DNA of 64,000 nt from Streptomyces sp. NBC_00443 (GTDB taxonomy: Bacteria > Actinomycetota > Actinomycetes > Streptomycetales > Streptomycetaceae): positions 1,054,001 to 1,118,000 of the forward strand of contig NZ_CP107917.1 of assembly GCF_036014175.1 (NCBI RefSeq), written 5' to 3'. Each line of letters begins with the position of its first letter. Position 1 is the stretch's first letter. Shown in pieces: positions 7,985 through 17,594 of this stretch. Under the pieces are notes generated by a model. That model did no database searches, was not told where the DNA came from, and worked only from the letters and a program-made list of their open reading frames with translations. The position numbers and the translations under genes were made by a program.

Positions 7985-9280
7985 TCAGCCGTCGAAGACG
8001 TCGGTCGGGCTGCCGAAGATGCTGCCCTTGGTCCGGTCGGAGGCGCCGGGGGTGGCGGGCGCGGCGGGGCCGTCGGGGATCATCCCGCCGCCGTCGGGTG
8101 TGTCGGGGGCGTCCGGGACGGCCTGGGGTCCGACCTCCTCCGGGGAGCCGGGGGAGGTATCCGGCTGCGTACGGGATTCGGGGGCACCGGGCCCATCGGG
8201 CGACGTGGACGACTTGGGCGACTCCGACGGCGCGGGCGGGTGACCGGGGTCGGCCTCCGAGGGCGATGCCGTGACAGTGCCCGTCGGGCAGTCGGCGGGG
8301 AGGGGGTCGGGCGTGTCCCGCGTGTCCGAGGGGGCCCTGGCCGGCCTGCCGTCGGTGGTCCCGGGCGCGGCGGCGGTGGGCGTCGGAGTCACGCAGTCGG
8401 CCGGCGAGTCGTGCGGGGATGTGTGCCCACCGGACGGCGGTTCGCTCCCGTCCTCGGGGAACCCGCTGACGTCACCGCGCGGGCCGCTGTCGTGCGGAGT
8501 CGGGGTCACCGGTTCGGGTGGCCGTACGGCATGGTCGCGGGCGTGGCCCCGATGACCGATCGGCCGTTCGATCCAGGTGTTGTCGACGACGTTGATGATC
8601 GTGATGTTGCTGATCATCCGGAGGGTCGGGGCCACCACGACCACCTGGCTCGGCCGGTACCCCGACCAGGCCCGGCCGCTGGTGTCCGGGTTGCCGCGCG
8701 GGTCGAGCGGCGCGGCGAGCGGATTGCCGCAGGCGCAGCGGACGCGGGGCACACCGTGGTTGTCGACGAGGACGGCGGTGCCCGCCTGCAGGACGGACTG
8801 GTAGCCGGTTCCCATGCCGTCGCGGAACCCGTGGTTGGTGACCCTGGTGTCGGCGCGCAGGACGACCGAGGTCAGCCCGCGCAGATAGGTGGCGATCGAG
8901 GCCTGGGGGATGCCCGCCGCCTGGGCGAAGACCCGGCCCCTGGCCCGGTCCGAGGTGAGCTGGTCGATCTGCCGCCGGACGTCGCAGCTGCCGGTGCCCT
9001 GGGTCCCGCCGTACAGGCCGGGTGTTTCGCCGGACAGTGGCTGGAGCCCGGTCCGCCCCGGGTGCGCGGGCCTGGGCGTCCGGGTGACCGGCGACGGGGT
9101 GACGGGCGATGTCGCCGTGGAGTCGGTGAAGGGGTCCGGCCCCGGGTCGGCGACAGGCTGGAGGAAGAGCTTCCCGCCCGCGTCCGTGCCCTTGTCGCTG
9201 CCGACACCGCAGCCGACGGCGACGAGCGCCGCCGAGAGCGCGCAGGCCGTGACGAGGGTTCGGGTGGGTGTCCGCACCAC
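7985..9280 (-). CDS. DUF6777-type lipoprotein with long Pro/Ser/Thr tail
   Basis: A 431-residue predicted lipoprotein. The signal peptide ends VAVGC (Cys24), a lipobox. The globular part (about 70-235) contains the pattern RVRCACGNPL that I associate with the DUF6777 family of streptomycetes. The remaining nearly 200 residues are a low-complexity Pro/Asp/Ser/Thr-rich tail, probably cell-wall spanning. Function is unknown. The gene ends 88 bp before the SpoIIE phosphatase gene on the same strand. Confidence 0.75.
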   Translation of the reverse strand: MVRTPTRTLVTACALSAALVAVGCGVGSDKGTDAGGKLFLQPVADPGPDPFTDSTATSPVTPSPVTRTPRPAHPGRTGLQPLSGETPGLYGGTQGTGSCDVRRQIDQLTSDRARGRVFAQAAGIPQASIATYLRGLTSVVLRADTRVTNHGFRDGMGTGYQSVLQAGTAVLVDNHGVPRVRCACGNPLAAPLDPRGNPDTSGRAWSGYRPSQVVVVAPTLRMISNITIINVVDNTWIERPIGHRGHARDHAVRPPEPVTPTPHDSGPRGDVSGFPEDGSEPPSGGHTSPHDSPADCVTPTPTAAAPGTTDGRPARAPSDTRDTPDPLPADCPTGTVTASPSEADPGHPPAPSESPKSSTSPDGPGAPESRTQPDTSPGSPEEVGPQAVPDAPDTPDGGGMIPDGPAAPATPGASDRTKGSIFGSPTDVFDG

Positions 9281-9425
9281 GTCCTCCCGCCGGTCATCGG
9301 AGATGATCAGGAATTTCGTCCCTTATTGTCTGCTTCACTCGCTCGGGTTACGCAAGCGGAGAGGTGGTATACGGAGAGTCACACGGGTCTCCCGGCGCGA
9401 CAATGGAGAGAAGAGGGGCACGGCC

Positions 9426-10847
9426 GTGGACTGGTTCATCGCACCGGACTACTGGACGAGCCGGCTGGTCTTCCAGCGGGCTCTGGCCGGTGTGTATCTC
9501 GTCGCGTTCCTGACGGCGGCGCTGCAGTTCCGCGCTCTGATGGGCGAGCGCGGCATGCTGCCCGTGCCCCGCTTCGTCGAGCGGGTGCCCTTCAAGGCGG
9601 CCCCCAGCCTGTTCCAACTCCACTACTCGGACCGCTTCTTCGCCGCCTGCGCCTGGGCCGGTTGCGCGGTGTCGGTGGCGCTGCTGGCCGGAGTCGACTC
9701 CGTGGTGCCCCTGTGGGGCGCCATGCTGCTGTGGCTGATCCCGTGGGCGCTGTATCTGTCGATCGTGAACGTCGGCCAGACCTGGTACTCGTTCGGCTGG
9801 GAGTCCCTCCTGCTGGAGGTCGGCTTCCTCGCGGTCTTCCTGGGCAATGACGAGGTGGCGCCGCCGATCGTGGTGCTGTTCCTGCTGCGCTGGATCCTGT
9901 TCCGCGTCGAGTTCGGCGCGGGTCTGATCAAGATGCGCGGCGACGCCTGCTGGCGCAAGCTGACCTGCCTGGACCACCACCACGAGACCCAGCCGATGCC
10001 GGGCCCGCTGAGCTGGTTCTTCCACCATCTGCCCAAGCCCGTGCACCGGGTCGAGGTGGCCGCCAACCACGTCACCCAGCTCCTCGTGCCCGTCCTCCTC
10101 TTCACCCCGCAGCCGATCGCCACGGCGGCCGCAGCGCTGATGATCGTCACCCAGCTATGGCTGGTCCTGTCGGGCAACTTCTCCTGGCTGAACTGGATCA
10201 CCATCGTGCTGGCCCTGTCGGCGGTGCGCTTCCCGGGCGATCCGCCGTCCGTGCCCGCCCCGCCGCTGTGGTACGTGATCGTGGTCCTCGCGGTCGCCGT
10301 GCTCCTCGTCGGCCTGAGCTACCACCCGGTCGCGAACATGATCTCCCGCCGCCAGATCATGAACCGCTCCTTCGACCCGCTCCACCTGGTCAACACCTAC
10401 GGCGCGTTCGGCAGCGTCAGCAGGGTCCGGTACGAGGTGGTGATCGAGGGCACCGCCGACGACGTACCGCGAGAGGACTCGGACTGGCGGGAGTACGAGT
10501 TCAGGGGCAAGCCGGGCGATCCTAGGCGCTGGCCGCGGCAGTTCGCGCCGTACCATCTGCGGCTGGACTGGCTGATGTGGTTCGCCGCGCTGTCGCCCGC
10601 CTACGCCGGTTCGTGGTTCGGCACGCTGATGGAGCGACTGCTGGAGAACGACCGCGCCACACTGAAGCTGCTGCGCCGCTCGCCGTTCCCGCCGGACGCA
10701 CCGCCCCGCTATGTCCGCGCCCGCCTCTTCCGCTACCGCTACACGACCTGGCGTGAGCTGCGGGAGACGGGCGCATGCTGGGAGCGGACGTACGTGCGGG
10801 AGTACCTGCCGCCGACGCGCCTGGCGGGAGTGGCTCAGAGGTCGTAG
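9426..10847 (+). CDS. Lipase maturation factor family membrane protein
   Basis: A 473-residue polytopic membrane protein resembling LMF1. Hydrophobic segments alternate with family motifs such as TWYSFGWESLLLEVGFL, FRVEFGAGLIKMRGD and FRGKPGDPRRWPRQFAPYHLRLDWLMWF. Eukaryotic LMF1 helps lipases fold in the ER; the bacterial role is not established. The GTG at 9426 is preceded by AGAGGGGCACGGCC and begins the family's usual first helix. The gene overlaps the convergent amidohydrolase by 13 bp. Confidence 0.85.
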   Translation: MDWFIAPDYWTSRLVFQRALAGVYLVAFLTAALQFRALMGERGMLPVPRFVERVPFKAAPSLFQLHYSDRFFAACAWAGCAVSVALLAGVDSVVPLWGAMLLWLIPWALYLSIVNVGQTWYSFGWESLLLEVGFLAVFLGNDEVAPPIVVLFLLRWILFRVEFGAGLIKMRGDACWRKLTCLDHHHETQPMPGPLSWFFHHLPKPVHRVEVAANHVTQLLVPVLLFTPQPIATAAAALMIVTQLWLVLSGNFSWLNWITIVLALSAVRFPGDPPSVPAPPLWYVIVVLAVAVLLVGLSYHPVANMISRRQIMNRSFDPLHLVNTYGAFGSVSRVRYEVVIEGTADDVPREDSDWREYEFRGKPGDPRRWPRQFAPYHLRLDWLMWFAALSPAYAGSWFGTLMERLLENDRATLKLLRRSPFPPDAPPRYVRARLFRYRYTTWRELRETGACWERTYVREYLPPTRLAGVAQRS

Positions 10848-11668
10848 ACGCGAGTGGCGGTGGTCTCGAAGATGTGCGTGCGATCGCCCTGGCCGGTCAA
10901 CTCCTCTGCCGTGGCGAGTACTTGACCGTACGATGCGGCCAGCGTGCACACCGGCCAGTCCGAGCCGAACATCAGCCGCCGCGGGCCGAACGCCTCCAGC
11001 ACCACCTCCGCGTACGGGCGCAGGTCGTCGACGGTCCAGGACGCGAGGTCGGCCTCGGTGACCATGCCGGAGAGCTTGCAGACGGTGTTCGGGAGTGCGG
11101 CGAGGGCACGGACGTCGGACGTCCAGGGCTCGCGGGCAGCGGACGCTATGGGTGGCTTGCCCAAGTGGTCGAGAACGAAGGTGAGTTCGGGCAGGGAGGC
11201 GGCTGCCTTGGTGCAGGCGGGCAGGTGGTGGGGAAGGACGACGAGGTCGTACACCAGCCCCGCCGCCGCCACGGCGGCCAGTCCTCGCCGTACGTCCGCG
11301 CGCAGCAGCCACTGGGGATCGGGCTCGCCCTGCACCTGGTGGCGGATGCCCTTCAGGTGGCGGCCGCCGGGCAGCTCCCGCAGCCGGGCCAGTTCCTCGG
11401 CGACGTCCGGGCGAGTGAGGTCGGTCCAGCCGACGACGCCCGCTACGAGGTCGTGCTCGGCGGCGAGGGCGAGGAACTCCGGGGTCTCCTCGGGCACGGT
11501 GACGGTCTGCACGAGGACGGTACGGTCGACCCCGGCCGCCCGCGCCTCGGAGGCGAGGTCGGCGACCGTGAAGTTCCGCCGGAGCGGCCGGAGTTCGGGA
11601 CCCGCGATCCAGTCCTGGTCCCGCACCGAAAGGTCCCACACATGGTGGTGGGCGTCCACGACCGTCAC
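10835..11668 (-). CDS. Amidohydrolase family protein, probable L-fuconolactonase
   Basis: A 277-residue TIM-barrel hydrolase (COG3618 type). DAHHHVW at the N-terminus provides the metal-binding HxH, HLKGIRHQVQGE and FVLDHLGKPP follow, and MFGSDWPVC carries the C-terminal catalytic Asp. Members hydrolyse sugar lactones or the lactone 2-pyrone-4,6-dicarboxylate. As the last gene of an operon with a fuconate dehydratase and a fucose mutarotase, L-fucono-1,5-lactone is the likely substrate. The GTG at 11668 overlaps the upstream mutarotase by 4 bp, indicating translational coupling. Confidence 0.85.
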   Translation of the reverse strand: MTVVDAHHHVWDLSVRDQDWIAGPELRPLRRNFTVADLASEARAAGVDRTVLVQTVTVPEETPEFLALAAEHDLVAGVVGWTDLTRPDVAEELARLRELPGGRHLKGIRHQVQGEPDPQWLLRADVRRGLAAVAAAGLVYDLVVLPHHLPACTKAAASLPELTFVLDHLGKPPIASAAREPWTSDVRALAALPNTVCKLSGMVTEADLASWTVDDLRPYAEVVLEAFGPRRLMFGSDWPVCTLAASYGQVLATAEELTGQGDRTHIFETTATRVYDL

Positions 11669-11979
11669 GGCAGCTCCCACACCACGGGCAGGCCGGCGTC
11701 GGCGCCCTCGTCGGAGTAGTCGTGCACCACGTCGAGCAGCTGGGCCATGCGGGCCTGCCAGGCCACGTTGACCGGCAGTTTCTCCAGTTCGGCGAGCAGG
11801 CGGCCGTAGTCCTCGCACTCCAGGACGTGGAAGAGGTCGGTGCCGCTGCGCCAGATCGTCCAGGAGGTGGCGCCGGCGGCACGGATCGCGTCCGTGAGGC
11901 CGACCGGCACTTCCCGGTGGGCGGCGTCGTACTCGGCGACCCGGTCCGCGCGGACCTTGGTGTGCAGGGCGACTCTCAT
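11665..11979 (-). CDS. L-fucose/L-rhamnose mutarotase
   Basis: A 104-residue dimeric ferredoxin-like alpha/beta-barrel protein of the RhaM/FucU-like mutarotase family (DUF718). It begins MRVALHTKVRADRVAEYDAAH, and the motifs TSWTIWRSGTDLFHVLECEDY and VVWELP match the family's length and spacing. It would speed interconversion of sugar anomers to supply the dehydrogenase. It overlaps both neighbours by 4 bp. Specificity for L-fucose over L-rhamnose is inferred from the fuconate dehydratase in the same operon. Confidence 0.85.
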   Translation of the reverse strand: MRVALHTKVRADRVAEYDAAHREVPVGLTDAIRAAGATSWTIWRSGTDLFHVLECEDYGRLLAELEKLPVNVAWQARMAQLLDVVHDYSDEGADAGLPVVWELP

Positions 11980-12923
11980 GAGGGCTCCTCGGTGACCAGG
12001 AGTCCGGTGTCCCGTAGTTCCTGCCAGAAGGCTGCGGGGACCGGTGTGGCGAACTGATCGGCGCAGTCGTGGACTTCATCGGCCGAGCGGGCGCCCACCA
12101 GGACGCTCGCCACCGCCGGATGTGCCATGCAGAAGGCCAGCGCGGCGGCGCGCAAGGTGATGCCGTGACGCCGCGCGACCTCCTTCATCCGCACGGCCTG
12201 GTCCAGCAACTGTGCCGGTGCCTCGGCGTAGTTGTACGTCGCGCCCGGCCTGGGATCCGCGAGAAGCCCCGAGTTGAAGGCACCGCCGACCACCACGGAG
12301 ACGCCTCGCTCCACGGCTGCGGGCAGCAGTTCCGTGAGCGCGCTCTGGTCGAGCAGGGTGTAGCGGCCGGCGCACAGCACCACGTCGACGTCCGTGTCGC
12401 GGACGAAGCGGGTGAGCATCTCCGCCTGGTTCATGCCCGCGCCGATCGCGCCGACCACGCCCTCCGAGCGGAGCTTCTCCAGGGCCGGGTAGCCCTCCCG
12501 GAAGGCCTGCTCGCCGTGGTCGTCGGGGTCGTGGAGGTAGACGATGTCGACGCGGTCGAGGCCGAGCCGTTCCAGGCCGGCGTCCAGGGTGCGTCGTACG
12601 CCGTCCGCGGTGAAGTCCCAGACGCGGCGCTGCGTGGCGGGGACGGCGAAGCCGTTGGCCAGGTCGTCGCCGGTGCCGGCCCGGGGCTCCAGCCGGCGGC
12701 CCACCTTGGTGGAGACCGTGTACTCCTCGCGTGGGTGCTCTCGCAGGGCCGCGCCGAGGCGGCGTTCGGACAGTCCGAGGCCGTAGTGGGGTGCGGTGTC
12801 GTAGTAGCGGATGCCGCGCTGCCAGGCGGCGGACACCGCCTCGTGTGCCTGCTCGTCGGTGACCTCCGTATAGAGGTTGCCGATGACAGCGGCTCCGAAG
12901 CCGAGTCCCCGGGGGGTGCTCAT
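11976..12923 (-). CDS. Aldo/keto reductase, probable L-fucose dehydrogenase
   Basis: A 315-residue NAD(P)-dependent aldo/keto reductase. The tetrad is visible: Asp and Tyr in YYDTAPHYGLGLSE, Lys in VSTKVGRRLEP and His in IVYLHDPDDH. This branch resembles D-threo-aldose 1-dehydrogenases, which oxidise L-fucose to L-fuconolactone. In the operon it would perform the first oxidation, although the neighbouring SDR could do so instead. The ATG at 12923 overlaps the upstream SDR gene by 4 bp. Confidence 0.85.
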   Translation of the reverse strand: MSTPRGLGFGAAVIGNLYTEVTDEQAHEAVSAAWQRGIRYYDTAPHYGLGLSERRLGAALREHPREEYTVSTKVGRRLEPRAGTGDDLANGFAVPATQRRVWDFTADGVRRTLDAGLERLGLDRVDIVYLHDPDDHGEQAFREGYPALEKLRSEGVVGAIGAGMNQAEMLTRFVRDTDVDVVLCAGRYTLLDQSALTELLPAAVERGVSVVVGGAFNSGLLADPRPGATYNYAEAPAQLLDQAVRMKEVARRHGITLRAAALAFCMAHPAVASVLVGARSADEVHDCADQFATPVPAAFWQELRDTGLLVTEEPS

Positions 12924-13675
12924 TGCCCCACCGGCCGCAGGCGCAGGCCCTGCATGCCGCCATCGACGGCGAGGGCGGTACCGGTCGTGGCGCCGGAGAG
13001 CGGGCTCGCCAGGTAGGCGACGGCGCCCGCGACCTCGGCGGCCGAGACGAGGCGGCCGGTGGGCTGGCGGGCCTGGAGCGCGGCGCGTTCGGCGGCGGGG
13101 TCGGGGGCCGCGTCGAGCAGACGGGCGACCCAGGGCGTGTCCACCGTGCCGGGGTTGACGCAGTTGACGCGGATGCCCTCGCGGACGTGGTCGGCGGCCA
13201 TGGCGAGGGTGAGCGAGTACACGGCGCCCTTGGTCGCGCTGTACAGGGCACGCTGCGGCAGCCCGGCCGTGGCGGCGATGGAGCAGGTGTTGACGATCGC
13301 CGCGTGCGAGGACTCCCGCAGATGAGGCAGAGCGGCGCGGGCCACCCGGACCATGCCGACGACGTTGACGTCGAGGACCCGGTGCCACTCGGCGTCGTCG
13401 TTGTCCTCGACGGTGCCCTGGGCGCCGATGCCGGCGTTGTTGACCACCACGTCCAGTCCGCCGAGGTCGGCCACGGCGGCCGCCACGGCCTCGCGCACGG
13501 ACGCGTCGTCGGTGACGTCGGCACGGAAGGCGAGCAGCGGCTTCTCGACGGAGGACGGGTCCAGGTCCAGTACGGCGACCTGGGCGCCACGCGCGGCGAG
13601 GAGTTCGGCCGCGGCCCGGCCGATGCCGGAGGCGCCTCCCGTCACCAGCGCCTTGAGACCGTCGAAGTCGCTCAT
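12920..13675 (-). CDS. Short-chain dehydrogenase, probable 2-keto-3-deoxy-L-fuconate dehydrogenase
   Basis: A 251-residue SDR. The cofactor motif is TGGASGIG near residue 12, followed by NNAGIG, the catalytic Ser in NTCSIAA and YSATK as YxxxK. The sequence [13 protein letters not shown] and the close of the fold are typical. Beside a fuconate dehydratase, the expected reaction is NAD-dependent oxidation of 2-keto-3-deoxy-L-fuconate. The hydrolase that would cleave the diketo product is not in this window. The start at 13675 overlaps the dehydratase stop by 4 bp. Confidence 0.85.
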   Translation of the reverse strand: MSDFDGLKALVTGGASGIGRAAAELLAARGAQVAVLDLDPSSVEKPLLAFRADVTDDASVREAVAAAVADLGGLDVVVNNAGIGAQGTVEDNDDAEWHRVLDVNVVGMVRVARAALPHLRESSHAAIVNTCSIAATAGLPQRALYSATKGAVYSLTLAMAADHVREGIRVNCVNPGTVDTPWVARLLDAAPDPAAERAALQARQPTGRLVSAAEVAGAVAYLASPLSGATTGTALAVDGGMQGLRLRPVGQ

Positions 13676-15024
13676 GCCGCGTGCCCCTTCTTCTGCGTCT
13701 GGAGGTCGGCGGCCCAGAAGGCGCCGTCCGGGAACGTGTAGCGCTCGATCGACTCGGGCCGCATGGCGGCGGAGAAGCCGGGCGCGCCGGGTGCCGTGTA
13801 GTGACCTTCTCTGATGACCACCGGATCCAGGAAGTGGTCGTGCAGATGGTCGACGTACTCGATGACTCGGTCCTCGGTGGTACCGGTGACGGCCACGTAG
13901 TCGTACATCGACAGGTGCTGGACGAGTTCGCACAGCCCGACGCCGCCCGCGTGCGGGCACACGGGCACGCCGAACTTCGCTGCCAGCAGCAGGATGGCGA
14001 GGTTCTCGTTGACTCCACCCACGCGGGCCGCGTCGATCTGGACGACGTCGAGGGCCCCGGCCTGGAGGAGCTGCTTGAAGACGACCCTGTTCTGCACGTG
14101 CTCGCCGGTGGCCACCTTCACCGGGGCGACGGCCTCGCGGACGGCCGCGTGGCCGAGGACGTCGTCGGGGCTGGTGGGCTCCTCGATCCAGTACGGGTCG
14201 AACTCCGCGAGGGCCTTGGTCCAGCGGATCGCCTCGGCCACGTCCCAGCGCTGGTTGGCGTCGATGGCCATGCGGATGTCCGGCCCGACGACCGAGCGGG
14301 CGACACGGCAGCGCCGTACGTCGTCCTCCAGGTCGGCGCCGACCTTCAGCTTGATCTGCCGGAAGCCCTCGGCGACGGCCTCGGCGGCGAGCCGGCTGAG
14401 CTTGTCGTCGTCATAGCCGAGCCAGCCGGCGGAGGTGGTGTAGGCGGGGTAGCCGCGCTCCAGCAGCCGGGCCGTGCGCTCCTCCGCTCCCTCCCGGCCG
14501 CGACGCAGGATGGCCAGCGCCTCCTCGGGGGTGAGCGCGTCGGAGAGGTACCGGAAGTCGATCTGGCCGACGATCCACTCCGGGTCGGCGTCGGCGAGCA
14601 GACGCCACAGGGGCGTGTCGGCACGCTTGGCGGCCAGGTCCCACACGGCGTTCATGACGGCGCCGATCGCCATGTGCATCACGCCCTTCTCGGGGCCGAG
14701 CCAGCGCAGCTGGCTGTCGCCGATCAGGTCGCGGTTGAGGGTCCCCGGGTCGGCGCACAGTTCGTCGACGGGCCGGCCCACGACGTGTCCGCGCAGCGCC
14801 TCGATCGCGGCGACCTGGACCTCGTTGCCCCGCCCGATGGTGAAGGTGAACCCGTGCCCCTCGTGCCCGTCCGTCCCGTCGGTGCGCAGCACGACGTAGG
14901 CGGCCGAGTAGTCCGGGTCCGGGTTCATCGCGTCGGAGCCGTCGAGCTCGCGCGAGGTGGGGAAGCGGATGTCGTAGGTGTCGAGCGCGGTCACGCGGAC
15001 GGGGGGACCGGGGGTCGGGGACAC
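13672..15024 (-). CDS. L-fuconate dehydratase (enolase superfamily)
   Basis: A 450-residue mandelate-racemase-type enolase superfamily enzyme that dehydrates L-fuconate to 2-keto-3-deoxy-L-fuconate. Catalytic residues read as the family pattern: KLK at Lys225/Lys227, metal ligands Asp255, Glu281 and Glu308, and the base His358 in [11 protein letters not shown]. The N-terminal [17 protein letters not shown] and the length fit FucD rather than generic racemases. The GTG at 15024 has GAAAGG six bases upstream; an upstream in-frame start at 15075 lacks this. The downstream gene overlaps by 4 bp. Confidence 0.9.
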   Translation of the reverse strand: MSPTPGPPVRVTALDTYDIRFPTSRELDGSDAMNPDPDYSAAYVVLRTDGTDGHEGHGFTFTIGRGNEVQVAAIEALRGHVVGRPVDELCADPGTLNRDLIGDSQLRWLGPEKGVMHMAIGAVMNAVWDLAAKRADTPLWRLLADADPEWIVGQIDFRYLSDALTPEEALAILRRGREGAEERTARLLERGYPAYTTSAGWLGYDDDKLSRLAAEAVAEGFRQIKLKVGADLEDDVRRCRVARSVVGPDIRMAIDANQRWDVAEAIRWTKALAEFDPYWIEEPTSPDDVLGHAAVREAVAPVKVATGEHVQNRVVFKQLLQAGALDVVQIDAARVGGVNENLAILLLAAKFGVPVCPHAGGVGLCELVQHLSMYDYVAVTGTTEDRVIEYVDHLHDHFLDPVVIREGHYTAPGAPGFSAAMRPESIERYTFPDGAFWAADLQTQKKGHAA

Positions 15025-15061
15025 AGAGGGCCTTTCGGTCGATGGTGGGGACGGCGCCGGG

Positions 15062-16087
15062 TCAGTCCTGCGCACGGCCCGTCGTCACCCGGGCGATCAT
15101 GAGGGCGACCAGGATGATCCCGCCGTAGATGGCCTGGATCCAGAACGACGGGACCTGGGCGAGGGTGAGCAGGTTCTGGACGACACCCAGGAGGAGTACG
15201 CCGGTCAGGGCGCCGAACATGGTGCCCCGGCCGCCGTCCAGGCTGATGCCGCCGATCACCGCGGCCGCGAACACCGTGAAGATCATGTTGTTGCCCTGGT
15301 TGGCGCTGATCGCGCCGACGTACCCGGTCTGGATGATCCCGCCGACGGCCGCGAGCGTGCCGGCCACGACGAACACGCCGAGCATCACGCGCTCGACCCG
15401 GATGCCGGCCGCGCGGGCGGCGTCCGCGTTGCCGCCGATGGCGTACAGGGCGCGTCCGATGCGGTGGTACTTCAGCACGAACCCGGTGATCGCGAAGGCG
15501 GCCGCCGCGAGCCACACCGACATGGGGATGCCGATGAAGGTCGTGGTGGCGAGGGAGTAGAAGCTGTCGGGCATGCCGAACAGCGTCTTGCCCTTGGTCG
15601 CGCCGACCAGCAGACCGCGCAGGACGATCAGCATCGCGAGCGTCACGATGAACGCGTTGAGCTTGAACTTCACGACCAGGATGCCGTTGAAGGCACCGAC
15701 GGCCGCGCCGACCACGAGGACCGCCAACAGGGCGAGGGCGGCGGGGAGTTCGGTTCCCCAGCCGGACTGCGCGGCGGGCAGCACGAGCAGCGCACCGACG
15801 GCGGGTGCGATGCCGACGACCGATTCGAGGGACAGGTCGAACTTGCCGGTGATGAGGACCAGCGACTCTGCCAGGACGACCATCGCCAGGGCGGCGGAGG
15901 CGCCGAGGATCGAGATCAGGTTGCGTTCGGTGAGGAACGAGTCATTGACGACCGCACCGAGCACCAGAAGCAGCAACAGGGCCGGGACCAGGGCGAGTTC
16001 GCGGGCGCGGCGGAGCAGGACCGTCCTGGCGGCACGGGCGTCCGGCACCTTGAGGGGCAGGGCCGGTGGGGCCTTGGTGTCAGCCAT
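15062..16087 (-). CDS. Sugar ABC transporter permease (RbsC type)
   Basis: A 341-residue permease of the ribose/galactose/simple-sugar class with about 8-10 membrane helices. Family motifs include [20 protein letters not shown] and a central [12 protein letters not shown] followed by [15 protein letters not shown]. It overlaps the ATPase gene by 8 bp and is 37 bp upstream of the fuconate dehydratase, so it belongs to the same transcript. L-fucose is the most likely substrate from context. Confidence 0.9.
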   Translation of the reverse strand: MADTKAPPALPLKVPDARAARTVLLRRARELALVPALLLLLVLGAVVNDSFLTERNLISILGASAALAMVVLAESLVLITGKFDLSLESVVGIAPAVGALLVLPAAQSGWGTELPAALALLAVLVVGAAVGAFNGILVVKFKLNAFIVTLAMLIVLRGLLVGATKGKTLFGMPDSFYSLATTTFIGIPMSVWLAAAAFAITGFVLKYHRIGRALYAIGGNADAARAAGIRVERVMLGVFVVAGTLAAVGGIIQTGYVGAISANQGNNMIFTVFAAAVIGGISLDGGRGTMFGALTGVLLLGVVQNLLTLAQVPSFWIQAIYGGIILVALMIARVTTGRAQD

Positions 16088-17594
16088 CGTTGTCCACTCC
16101 TTCGATGGAGGCGATCAGCTCGTGGTCGCGCCAGCCGGCCGGGTGCTCGGCGACGACACGGCCGTGGAACAGGACGAGCACGCGGTCGCAGCGGCGCAGG
16201 TCGTCGAGTTCGTCGGAGACGACGAGCACGGATGTGCCGTCCTCGCGGGCGCTGTCCATGCGGGCGAGCAGGGACTCCTTGGACTTCACGTCGACGCCCG
16301 CGGTGGGGTTGATCAGCACGAGCAGCCGGGGGTCGGAGGCGAGGGCGCGGGCCATGACGACCTTCTGCGCGTTGCCGCCGGACAGGTCGGAGACGGGCTG
16401 GTCGGGGCCCTCGGTGTGGATGTCGAGGCGGTCGATCAGGGCGTTGGCGAAGCCGCGCTTGCGTTCGGTGCCGATGAAGCCGAAGCGGCCGAGCCGGTCG
16501 AGGACGCTCATCGTGGCGTTGTCGCCGATGGTCATGCCGGCGACCAGGCCCTGGTCGTGCCGGTCGCGGGGCACACAGGCGACGCCCGCCTTGAGGGCGG
16601 CCTGCACATCGCCGAACGGCAGCCGTTCACCGTCCAGTTCGGCGGTGCCGCTGGTCGGGGTGTGGAGTCCCGCGAAGGACTCGGCGAGCTGGATCTTGCC
16701 GCTGCCGCTGATGCCGGCGAGTCCGACGACCTCGCCGCGGCGGACGGTGAGGTCGATGTTCCGGTACGCCGGTGAGGTGAGCCCGCGGGCTTCGAGCAGG
16801 ACGGGGGCGTCGTGGTCGACGTCCCTGGGGTCCACGGCCTGTTCGGCGATGGTCTCCAGCGACTCCCCCGCCATGGCCTCCACCAGCGCCCGGCGCGGGA
16901 GTTCGACGACCGGCGCGGTGGTGATCCAGCGGGCGTCACGCAGGACCGTGACGGTCTGGCAGACCTCGTACACCTCCTGGAGGTGGTGCGAGATGAACAA
17001 GAAGGTGACACCGGAGTCCTGGAGCGCGCGCATCCGCGTGAACAGCCGCTCGATCTCGCGGTTGTCGAGCTGGGCGGTGGGCTCGTCGAGGACGATGAAG
17101 CGGGCGCCGAAGCTCAACGCCCGGGCGATCTCGACCATTTGACGGTCCTCGACCTTGAGGTCGGCGGTGCGGGCCTCGGGGTCGACGTGCACGTCCCAGG
17201 TGCCGAGGAGTTCGGCGGCCTCGGCGCGCAGGCTGCGCCAGCTGATGAAGCCGCGCCGGCGGGGCTGGCGGTTGATGAAGAGGTTCTCGGCGACCGTCAG
17301 CTCGGGGACGACGGTGGGCTTCTGGTAGACGCAGGCCACCTTGCGGCGCCAGGCGTCCCGGTCGGCCGGCGCGGGCGCGGGTTCGCCGTCGAAGCGGACC
17401 TCGCCCTCGTCGGCGGCCTGGAGGCCGGTGAGGATGTTGACCAGGGTCGACTTGCCGGCGCCGTTGCGGCCGACGAGGGCGTGGGACTCGCCGGGCAGGA
17501 CGGTGAGCCGGCCGTCGGCGAGGGCGGTGGTGGGTCCATAGCGCTTGACGATGTCGCGCGCCTCGACGAGGGGTGTGGTCACGGGCGTACTCAT
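16080..17594 (-). CDS. Sugar ABC transporter ATP-binding protein with two NBDs (RbsA type)
   Basis: A 504-residue double ATPase. The N-terminal half has a complete Walker A (GRNGAGKST), the signature region and Walker B (FIVLDEPTA). The C-terminal half is altered: Walker A reads GISGSGKIQ, the signature is LSGGNAQK, and the Walker B region reads LLVLINPTAGVDV, with Ile-Asn where Asp-Glu is expected. The second site is therefore probably non-hydrolytic. It overlaps the binding-protein gene by 4 bp and the permease gene by 8 bp. Confidence 0.9.
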   Translation of the reverse strand: MSTPVTTPLVEARDIVKRYGPTTALADGRLTVLPGESHALVGRNGAGKSTLVNILTGLQAADEGEVRFDGEPAPAPADRDAWRRKVACVYQKPTVVPELTVAENLFINRQPRRRGFISWRSLRAEAAELLGTWDVHVDPEARTADLKVEDRQMVEIARALSFGARFIVLDEPTAQLDNREIERLFTRMRALQDSGVTFLFISHHLQEVYEVCQTVTVLRDARWITTAPVVELPRRALVEAMAGESLETIAEQAVDPRDVDHDAPVLLEARGLTSPAYRNIDLTVRRGEVVGLAGISGSGKIQLAESFAGLHTPTSGTAELDGERLPFGDVQAALKAGVACVPRDRHDQGLVAGMTIGDNATMSVLDRLGRFGFIGTERKRGFANALIDRLDIHTEGPDQPVSDLSGGNAQKVVMARALASDPRLLVLINPTAGVDVKSKESLLARMDSAREDGTSVLVVSDELDDLRRCDRVLVLFHGRVVAEHPAGWRDHELIASIEGVDNDG

